NCBI GenBank assembly: GCA_035353175.1
Contig: DAOPZC010000018.1
Coordinates: 1-64,000 of the forward strand
Source: DAOPZC01 sp035353175
GTDB lineage: Bacteria > Verrucomicrobiota > Kiritimatiellia > RFP12 > UBA1067
DNA length: 64,000 bases
Direction of reading: 5' to 3'
In this document: piece by piece, positions 58,378 through 64,000 of the stretch
How positions within the stretch are numbered: the first letter of the stretch is position 1
Layout: each line of letters starts with the position of its first letter
Translations under genes and position numbers: made by a program
Notes under the pieces: generated by a model
Databases searched by the model: none
The model's input: only the letters and a program-made list of their open reading frames with translations
Told to the model about the DNA's origin: nothing

Positions 58378-59885
58378 TTGCGCTCCCCTTTCGCGGCGCC
58401 GGCGACGCGCGGCTGTTCAATTTCGAGCGTGCCGCTGAAAGCGGCCTCGATGCGGAAGCGCATGTGCGTGGCCCGTTTGGGCAGAGCGACCTTCCGGTTC
58501 AGCGCGGCGGACAGGACGGCGACTTTCTGGCGCATGTCCCGCACCTCGAAGCTGTCGGTCCGGATTGGCTCCGGCGCGCCGTCCGGACGGGTGGCATAAA
58601 TGACCAGCTGGTAAAAAACGACGCCGTCGAAAGCCTCGCTTTTCCGGATTCTCCCGGTCAGCCGCAGCGCGTCGAGCCCCGTGCCCGCGAGATTGATCAG
58701 GGGCGATTCGATTTGGGCTTTGAGCGGCCCTTCATTACAAATGCAGAGCGTGGTGGCGGCGTCGCGCAGGCCGGTGCTGAACGTCTGTTTGCTGCGGTCT
58801 TCGAACGCGTAGCGCCAACCCTCGAGGCGCCCGTCCGGATTCAGCATCGCGGGAAGGGCCGGCAGCAGGTTCTTGTCGGCGGGGGTCAGCGGATAAGCCG
58901 CAAGCGACGGGAGGTCGAAATCGGGAACCGCGATGGCGAGCGCGGGAGAGGGCGCCGCGCGGCCGGCGCGGAAGGCAAGGGCGCCCGCGGCGAGAAGGGC
59001 GCAGGCGGCCAAGGCCGCGAAGCCGAACACGCGCTGACGGGAAGCCGTATGCCGTTCGCGTCGCGTCGCGGCCCCGTTCTTCGGCGCGGGGGCAGGCGGC
59101 GGCGCAGGCGGTGCCGGTTTGGCGAACGAGGGGCTCTCGCGCAGGGTCGGAAGATGCTGCTGTTGCTCTTTCTGCTGTACCCAAGGGTCATCGTCCAGCC
59201 CCGCGCCCTGCATCGCCAGACGGTATCCCGCGCTGTCGAACGGAAGCTGGCGGAAGGTGATGGACCGCGACGCGTCATCGAAGAGGCAGTAGGAGGATCG
59301 GCAATCGCCCGCGCGCGGGTAGCCGACGCTGCCGGGGTTGATGATGTAGCGCTTGCCGTCTTCCAACTCGAAGTCGCAGGGGACCACGAAATGGGGCGTT
59401 CCGCTTTCGCCGATGACATAGATGCCCGGCAGGTGCGAGTGTCCGACAAAAAGCAGCTGCGCGGTCGTCGCTTGCCAGGAGGGAAGTGCGTCGCCGGGCT
59501 CGACGATGTAGCGGAACTCGGCCGGGGCGGAGAACTCGCTGTGGGCGCAACGGAACGCGGGCTCGTCGTGCGTGAGCGGAAGCTGGCTGAGCCATTCGAG
59601 GGCGGCCGGCGCGAGCTGCTCGCGATGCCGGGCCACGGCCGTCGCGGCCCGCGCGGAAAAGGTCTCGGTCGTCAGCCGGCCGCAGACGGCGGCGTCGTGG
59701 TTGCCCAGAAGCGTCACGTTCACAACGCGGTAGACGGATTCAAGGACCTCGACCGGATTGGGCCCGTACCCCGCCACGTCGCCGAGGCAGATGATTTTGT
59801 CTGCTTTCAGATCGGCGATGTCAGTCAGTACGGTCTGCCACGCCGCCAGATTGGCATGAAGGTCCGAAACGATCGCGTAGCGCAT
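58374..59885 (-). CDS. Metallophosphoesterase fused through a TM helix to an extracytoplasmic domain
   Basis: 503 residues. The N-terminal calcineurin-like domain (about 1-245) is of the YfcE/MJ0936 type: AIVSDLHANL (D-x-H), ICLGDVAGYGPNP (GD), TLLGNHDAAVCG (GNHD), CAHSEF and LLFVGHSHLPGIY (GHSH), NPGSVGYPR. A Pro/Ala-rich linker (about 258-275) leads to one TM helix (about 284-303) and a C-terminal part (about 320-503) predicted to be outside, with beta-strand segments such as LRLTGRIRKSEAFDGVVFYQ. The catalytic domain should face the cytoplasm. Phosphodiester substrates are typical but unidentified. It is translationally coupled to the exonuclease gene. Confidence 0.75.
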   Translation of the reverse strand: MRYAIVSDLHANLAAWQTVLTDIADLKADKIICLGDVAGYGPNPVEVLESVYRVVNVTLLGNHDAAVCGRLTTETFSARAATAVARHREQLAPAALEWLSQLPLTHDEPAFRCAHSEFSAPAEFRYIVEPGDALPSWQATTAQLLFVGHSHLPGIYVIGESGTPHFVVPCDFELEDGKRYIINPGSVGYPRAGDCRSSYCLFDDASRSITFRQLPFDSAGYRLAMQGAGLDDDPWVQQKEQQQHLPTLRESPSFAKPAPPAPPPAPAPKNGAATRRERHTASRQRVFGFAALAACALLAAGALAFRAGRAAPSPALAIAVPDFDLPSLAAYPLTPADKNLLPALPAMLNPDGRLEGWRYAFEDRSKQTFSTGLRDAATTLCICNEGPLKAQIESPLINLAGTGLDALRLTGRIRKSEAFDGVVFYQLVIYATRPDGAPEPIRTDSFEVRDMRQKVAVLSAALNRKVALPKRATHMRFRIEAAFSGTLEIEQPRVAGAAKGERK

Positions 59886-59969
59886 AATGTCAGGACATCC
59901 GTGGTTGAACGTTTAATGAGAAACAAAGTTTAAAGGGAACGCAAGGGCTGTTCAAGGCCAAAGCGACAA

Positions 59970-60006
59970 TAAAAAAGGCGGCAGGAGTGATCCTGCCGCC
60001 TTTTTC
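59970..60006 (-). terminator. Rho-independent terminator of the ferredoxin gene
   Basis: A perfect 15-bp stem (59972-59986 with 59991-60005), loop of 4 nt; on the minus strand it ends in T6. The A/T ends make it functional in both directions, so it may also protect the phosphoesterase gene side. Confidence 0.92.
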
Positions 60007-60021
60007 GAGAGGGAGGGCGCA

Positions 60022-60192
60022 TTAGCCCGCGATGATCGCCTCGTTCGGGCATTCGCCGGCGCATGAGCCGCAGTCGATGCACTTGTCGGGATCGATGATG
60101 TACGCGGGCGAGCCCTCGCTGATTGCTTCGACCGGGCAGGCGTCTTTGCAGAGGCCGCAGGCCACACACTTGTCGGTGATTTTATAAGCCAT
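60022..60192 (-). CDS. Ferredoxin, 2[4Fe-4S] clostridial type
   Basis: 56 residues. Two CxxCxxCxxxCP motifs (CVACGLCKDACP and CIDCGSCAGECP) bind two low-potential [4Fe-4S] clusters. Begins MAYKITDKCVACG, and the size is usual for the family. AAGGAG lies 7 nt before the ATG and a strong terminator directly follows, so it is a single-gene unit. Such ferredoxins serve anaerobic redox enzymes, which together with rubrerythrin hints at an anaerobic or microaerobic lifestyle. Confidence 0.95.
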   Translation of the reverse strand: MAYKITDKCVACGLCKDACPVEAISEGSPAYIIDPDKCIDCGSCAGECPNEAIIAG

Positions 60193-60271
60193 GGTGTTCT
60201 CCTTGGTGTTGAGCCGGCACCATGCGTCCGCGCATGTTTCCGGCGCTACAAATCCGTTGTTAAAAGCCGAT

Positions 60272-60300
60272 ATGTTAGCCGAATCGCGGGCGACACGCAA
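60272..60300 (-). promoter_or_regulatory. Promoter of the ferredoxin gene
   Basis: Minus strand: TTGCGT (60295-60300), 17 nt, TAACAT (60272-60277, 4/6). The start would lie about 70 nt before the ATG. Confidence 0.45.
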
Positions 60301-60314
60301 ATAAAAACCGGGGC

Positions 60315-61400
60315 TCAACGCGCGCCGCGAAGGGCTGGTTTCGAGGCCCGCGCGGCCTCTGCGACGGCGAGCGCGGCGGTGGCGAAGGCGGCGGTGAGGT
60401 TGTAGCCGCCGGTCGGGCCGTCGATGTCCATCACCTCGCCTGCGAAAAAGAGGCCGGGGCATTTGCGCGACGCCATCGTGGCCGGATCGACCTCGTTCAG
60501 CGGCACGCCGCCGATCGTGACGATCGCTTCTTTGAGCGGCCGCGTCTCGGGATTGTGCACGCGGACTGTATCCCTTCCGACTTGCCATTCGACTTCGAAA
60601 TCGTTCAGGTTCTGGCGAGCCACGCAGCGGCTCGCGTTGTAGGCCGCGGCGCCGCCGATGCCCCATGTCTCGCAGTCCATCTGTCCGCGGCCTTCGTAAA
60701 GTTTCTGGCCTTTGCGGAAGATGCGGCAGGTGGCCTCCTCGAAGGTGGTGCCCGCGTGCGCGTCGATCCACGGGTGGGTGATGACGAAGCCGATGAGGCC
60801 GGGGCGGTAGGGCTTGAGCGCGTGACCCAGTGCCTTGGCGAACTTCTGGCCGTCGCCCACCGAGCCGGTCTTGGGATAGCTGACGCCGCCCGTGGCGATC
60901 AGCACGCGCTGCGCGAGCAGAGAGAAGTGTGTTGTTGTCACATGGAAGAGGGCTCCGCCCTCGCCCGCGAGGCGCTCTACACGCTCGGCGGGCGCGTTGA
61001 GGCAGAGCGCCGTGCCGGTGTCGCGCAGCGCATCCGTGAGCGCGTGGACTACGTCCGAGGCCTGTTCGGAGCGGGGAAAAACGCGGCGGTCATCCATCCG
61101 CTTGAGCGGAACGTTGTGCCGTTGAAACCAGTCTTGCACGGCGGATGGCGGACAGGCGTTCAGCGCCGGTGCGAGGAAGGTCGTCATCGGTTCGCCCATA
61201 TCGCGCAACATCTGCGCGGACGAAATGTCTTTCGTCAGATTGCAGCGGCCGTTGCCGCACATCAGCAGCTTGCGTCCGGGCTTGTGCTTGCGTTCGAGGA
61301 TCAGCGCGCCAAGGCCGCGTTCGCCCGCGAGGCAGCCCGCGAAAAGTCCGGCCGCGCCGCCGCCGATGATGAGAAGAGGTACAGGGGTAAGCGAATGCAT
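60315..61400 (-). CDS. HI0933/YhiN-family NAD(P)/FAD-dependent flavoprotein
   Basis: 361 residues. FAD-binding motif LLIIGGGAAGLFAGCLAG, then LERKHKPGRKLLMCGNGRCNL with the family-specific GNGRCN, LIATGGVSYPKTGSVGDG, and C-terminal GLFFAGEVMDIDGPTGGYNL, also diagnostic. The family is widespread; suggested roles are reductase activities, with no firm general function. It is slightly shorter than the usual 390-420 residues. The region before the ATG (CAACAACAACCTC) has no Shine-Dalgarno. Confidence 0.88.
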   Translation of the reverse strand: MHSLTPVPLLIIGGGAAGLFAGCLAGERGLGALILERKHKPGRKLLMCGNGRCNLTKDISSAQMLRDMGEPMTTFLAPALNACPPSAVQDWFQRHNVPLKRMDDRRVFPRSEQASDVVHALTDALRDTGTALCLNAPAERVERLAGEGGALFHVTTTHFSLLAQRVLIATGGVSYPKTGSVGDGQKFAKALGHALKPYRPGLIGFVITHPWIDAHAGTTFEEATCRIFRKGQKLYEGRGQMDCETWGIGGAAAYNASRCVARQNLNDFEVEWQVGRDTVRVHNPETRPLKEAIVTIGGVPLNEVDPATMASRKCPGLFFAGEVMDIDGPTGGYNLTAAFATAALAVAEAARASKPALRGAR

Positions 61401-61466
61401 GAGGTTGTTGTTGAGCGGGTGCGTGAGTGATGAGGCGGTGCGCCTGTAAAGGCAACCGTCGAAAAC

Positions 61467-62975
61467 TTATGGTTTCTGGTCGAACGCCGCGGGCATCGCG
61501 AAGAGGCCGATGTCGCTGACGCAGGGACAGGCCGCCGCGCCGGTGATGCGCAGCCGCACGCGGTCCGTCTTGACTTTTGTGCCGCGGAACAGCCGGCATG
61601 CGCCGATGCTCTGTCCCTTGGCGTATTCGCGCCACTGGCCGTCCTGCCAGGTTTCGACGGCGAACCCGTCCACGCGGTGGCCAAGCTTGATGTTCTCGCG
61701 CAGGCGCACGACGTTGAACTCGGCGACGGCCGGAAGGGTCAGCGTGAGGGTGGCGTTGGTGACGCCGTCGTCCGTGGCCCAATAGGAGTAGCGGTCGCGG
61801 TCGAGCACGTTGGCGGGGGCGAAGGGCGACGGTTGTTCGGGCGCGGTCTGCGCGGCGCGCACGTTGTCTGCAACGGCGACGGCGCTGCTGGCGAGATTGG
61901 CGGCGAAGAGCGTGCGCAGGAGTCCCCCGAACACGTCCAGCGACCGGATGTCGGCCTCGCACACGCGCCCGTCGCGGTCCGGCGCGACGCCGAGGTTCAT
62001 GCAGCCGCCTTTGCCGACGCTGTTGAAATAGATGTCCAAGAGCTGGGCCGGCGTGCGCACGGTCGCGTCTTCGTTCGTGTGCCAGAACCAGCCCTTGCGG
62101 AGGGGCACGTCGCATTCGGCGGGGATCCACGCCGCGCCGTTCCGGTGTCCCGCGGGTCCTTCGATGTGGTTCATGGAGTCGCCGTTCGCGGGGCGCGCGG
62201 GATCGGTCTTGCCTTTGGGCGTGAACGTCGCCCACGACTCTTCGGCCGCGTAGCCTTTTTCGTTGCCGACCCAGCGGCAGTCCGGGCCGACGTCCCCGAA
62301 AATGCAGGCCGATGGCTGGAGCTGGCGCACGAGGCCCCAGGTGCCGGGCCAGTCATAATAGGTGAAGCGGTCGATGCTGCGTTTCTCTCTCGCGCCGCCG
62401 TAAAATCCGTCACCGCCGTTGGCGCCGTCGAACCAGACCTCGAAAAGCGTGCCGTACTGGGTGAGCAATTCGCGGAGCTGGGCCTGATACAGAGGCGGGT
62501 AGGCGGGCGTGCCGTACGCGGCGCTGTTGCGGTCCCACGGCGAACAGTAGACGCCGAAGCGCACCCCGTGCTTCTTGGCAGCGTCGGCGTATTCGCGCAC
62601 GAGGTCGCCCCGGCCGCCGCGCCAAGGGGACTTCGCGATGTTGTGGCCGGTGGTCTTGGTGGGCCACAGGCAGAACCCGTCGTGGTGTTTGGCCACGAGG
62701 ATCACGCCGTTCATGCCGCCGCGTTTCAGCGCGGTGATCACCTGCCCCGCATCGAGCTTGGCCGGGTTGAAGAGCGCCGGGTTCTCCTCGCCATAGCCCC
62801 ATTCGCGGTCGGTGTAGGTGTTCAGGCCGTAATGGATGAGCGAGAAGGTCTCGGTCTCGTGCCAGCGCAGCTGGCGCTCGCTCGGCGCGGCGCCGTAGGG
62901 CCGGGGCTCCTGTGCGCGCAGCGCGAGCGCGGCGCAGCCGGAGAGGGCGAGAGCGAGAGCGCGCGATGTCTTCAT
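61467..62975 (-). CDS. Secreted alpha-L-fucosidase (GH29) with C-terminal beta-sandwich
   Basis: 502 residues. The start at 62975 (MKTSRALALALSGCAALALRA) gives a signal peptide. The GH29 barrel includes WHETETFSLIHYGLNTYTDR, KHHDGFCLWPTKTTGHNI, FGVYCSPWDRN and the nucleophile D183 in FEVWFDGANG. The GH29 acid/base is variable and was not assigned. The C-terminal 130 residues (NVLDRDRYSYWATDDGV onward, with VVRLRENIKLGHRVDGFAVE) look like a discoidin-type binding domain. It probably removes fucose from host or algal glycans in the periplasm or outside. It is 25 nt downstream of the Gfo/Idh/MocA gene, a likely operon. Confidence 0.87.
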   Translation of the reverse strand: MKTSRALALALSGCAALALRAQEPRPYGAAPSERQLRWHETETFSLIHYGLNTYTDREWGYGEENPALFNPAKLDAGQVITALKRGGMNGVILVAKHHDGFCLWPTKTTGHNIAKSPWRGGRGDLVREYADAAKKHGVRFGVYCSPWDRNSAAYGTPAYPPLYQAQLRELLTQYGTLFEVWFDGANGGDGFYGGAREKRSIDRFTYYDWPGTWGLVRQLQPSACIFGDVGPDCRWVGNEKGYAAEESWATFTPKGKTDPARPANGDSMNHIEGPAGHRNGAAWIPAECDVPLRKGWFWHTNEDATVRTPAQLLDIYFNSVGKGGCMNLGVAPDRDGRVCEADIRSLDVFGGLLRTLFAANLASSAVAVADNVRAAQTAPEQPSPFAPANVLDRDRYSYWATDDGVTNATLTLTLPAVAEFNVVRLRENIKLGHRVDGFAVETWQDGQWREYAKGQSIGACRLFRGTKVKTDRVRLRITGAAACPCVSDIGLFAMPAAFDQKP

Positions 62976-63000
62976 CCTCGGATTCCTTTCTGGTGCAGTG

Positions 63001-64000
63001 TCAGGCGAGCGTCCAGCCGTTGTGGTAGGGCTGGCGCAGCAAGGCGTCGGCTTCGGGGACGTTGGTGATCCGCGCCGCGGCGGCATCGTATTCGATCGGC
63101 TTGCCGGCGCGGAGCGCGATGTTTCCCAAAAGCACGAATTCCGTGAGCGGGCCGGACCATTCGAAGTCGCAGCCCGCGCGCTCGCCGCCCTTGCAGGCGG
63201 CGAGCCATTCGCTCCAGGTGCCTTCGCGGCGCGGCAAGGTCTTTGGAACCGCGGCGGATTTCGCCGCCAGCGCGGGATCGAGGATCTTCTCAAACACCAT
63301 CTTGCCCTTGTCGCCGATGTAGAGCACGCCCTCGTCCGGCAGGTCGGCCGAGTCCATTTCGGCGGGACGCGGCGGGCGCAGGCCGCCGTCGTACCACACG
63401 ACGCGCACCGGCGGCAGATCGCCGCGCGCGGGGTAGTCGTAGGTCACGATCGAGGCGAGCGGGAACGATTCGTCGAACCGTTTCGACGTGGAGGCGGAGA
63501 CGCGGCTGGGATAGCCGAGCTTCAGGGCGCGGTAGGGGGTGTTCAGGTAATGGCACCCCATGTCGCCGAGCGCGCCGGTGCCGAAGTCCCACCAGCCGCG
63601 GAAATTGAACGGGTGGTACACCTTGCGGCCGCCCCAATTCTTGGGCGGCATGTCGGGGATGGGGTTGCCTTCGGGCCAGGCGTCTTTGAACGGCCGCATG
63701 GGCGCGGGCCCGATCCACCGTTTCCAGTCGAGCGTGCCGGGCACGGGGTCTTCGCCTTCGGGACGCTTCGGCATGCCCTGCGGCCAGACGGGGCGGTAGG
63801 ACCACACGTGGACCTCGCGCACGGCGCCGATCGCGCCCGCGGCGATGAGCTCGGTGGTGCGGCAACCCTCTTCCCCGGTGTTGGGCCGCGCGGTGACTTG
63901 CGTGGCGACCCCCGCCAGTCTGGCGGCGGCGGTCACGGCGCGGCACTCTTCGACGGTGCGGGTGAGCGGCTTGACGCAGCAGACGTGCTTTTTGGCGCGC
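63001..64000 (-). CDS. Gfo/Idh/MocA-family oxidoreductase, partial
   Basis: The C-terminal 333 residues are visible; the N terminus with the NAD(P)-binding motif lies beyond the right edge. The reading frame is open to the edge and starts there with KKHVCCVKPLTRTVEECR, the segment holding the catalytic Lys of the EKP motif (here VKP). Later parts, such as VREVHVWSYRPVWPQG, HPFNFRGWWDFGTGALGDMG and CHYLNTPYRALKLGYP, match members common in Planctomycetes and Verrucomicrobia that oxidise sugars or inositols. Pairing with a GH29 fucosidase suggests processing of a released sugar. Confidence 0.85.
   Translation of the reverse strand, partial: RAKKHVCCVKPLTRTVEECRAVTAAARLAGVATQVTARPNTGEEGCRTTELIAAGAIGAVREVHVWSYRPVWPQGMPKRPEGEDPVPGTLDWKRWIGPAPMRPFKDAWPEGNPIPDMPPKNWGGRKVYHPFNFRGWWDFGTGALGDMGCHYLNTPYRALKLGYPSRVSASTSKRFDESFPLASIVTYDYPARGDLPPVRVVWYDGGLRPPRPAEMDSADLPDEGVLYIGDKGKMVFEKILDPALAAKSAAVPKTLPRREGTWSEWLAACKGGERAGCDFEWSGPLTEFVLLGNIALRAGKPIEYDAAAARITNVPEADALLRQPYHNGWTLA

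Overview
The window is about 63-65% GC and densely packed. It reads as chromosome of a Gram-negative bacterium: it carries lpxA, an LptF/LptG-type permease, lnt, an OmpA-family protein, an O-antigen ligase-like protein and a CusCBA exporter. The many secreted or Tat-exported hydrolases and oxidoreductases (ceramidase-like, heparinase II/III-like, GH29 fucosidase, Gfo/Idh/MocA, paired FAD oxidoreductases, exported sugar isomerase-like proteins) resemble the PVC superphylum, most likely Kiritimatiellota or Verrucomicrobiota. That placement is inference from gene content. No rRNA, tRNA, CRISPR array, insertion sequence or prophage gene was seen.

Layout. 1-824 (minus): a HAD phosphatase (cut by the edge) coupled to an MTA/SAH nucleosidase. 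942-8475 (plus): a tandem-receiver regulator, nrdR, a NIF3-type domain protein, then a 1758-residue hybrid kinase overlapping a response regulator with a Cys-rich tail. 8663-14425 (plus): ceramidase-like, Tat metallophosphoesterase and heparinase-like genes. 14557-21481 (minus): a Cu(I)/Ag(I) export operon in the order YHS protein, cusC, cusB, cusA. 21772-24675 (minus): isomerase-like, membrane-anchored S1-like and FAD oxidoreductase genes; then rlmN. 26038-32457: a membrane beta-propeller protein, lactonase, flavocytochrome reductase, exported rubrerythrin and a second FAD oxidoreductase. 32483-37921: RDD protein, GT39-like transferase, and a methyltransferase-GT2-wecE cluster. 37938-41263: ybaK, an OYE-family enzyme and ilvC. 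41366-53937 (plus): larC, an unknown membrane protein, a CBM35-like protein, O-antigen ligase-like, olsF, recN, SGNH hydrolase, lnt and a transglutaminase-like protein. 53938-57520: a probable sigma-54-driven structured RNA, then ompA-like, LptF/G-type and lpxA. 57514-59885 (minus): PolB-type exonuclease and a membrane-tethered phosphoesterase. 60022-64000 (minus): ferredoxin, HI0933-type flavoprotein, GH29 and a partial Gfo/Idh/MocA gene.

The dominant theme is the cell envelope: LPS (lpxA, LptF/G), lipoprotein maturation (lnt), ornithine lipid (olsF), surface glycan (O-antigen ligase, GT39, GT2, wecE) and outer membrane anchoring (OmpA with TSP3 repeats). Stop-start overlaps are frequent. 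Several starts lie 6-9 nt behind a good -10 box with no Shine-Dalgarno sequence, which suggests leaderless transcripts. The most notable non-coding signal is a near-consensus GG-N10-GC promoter at 53945-53962 followed by about 180 nt of hairpins ending in a strong terminator, all between two genes.
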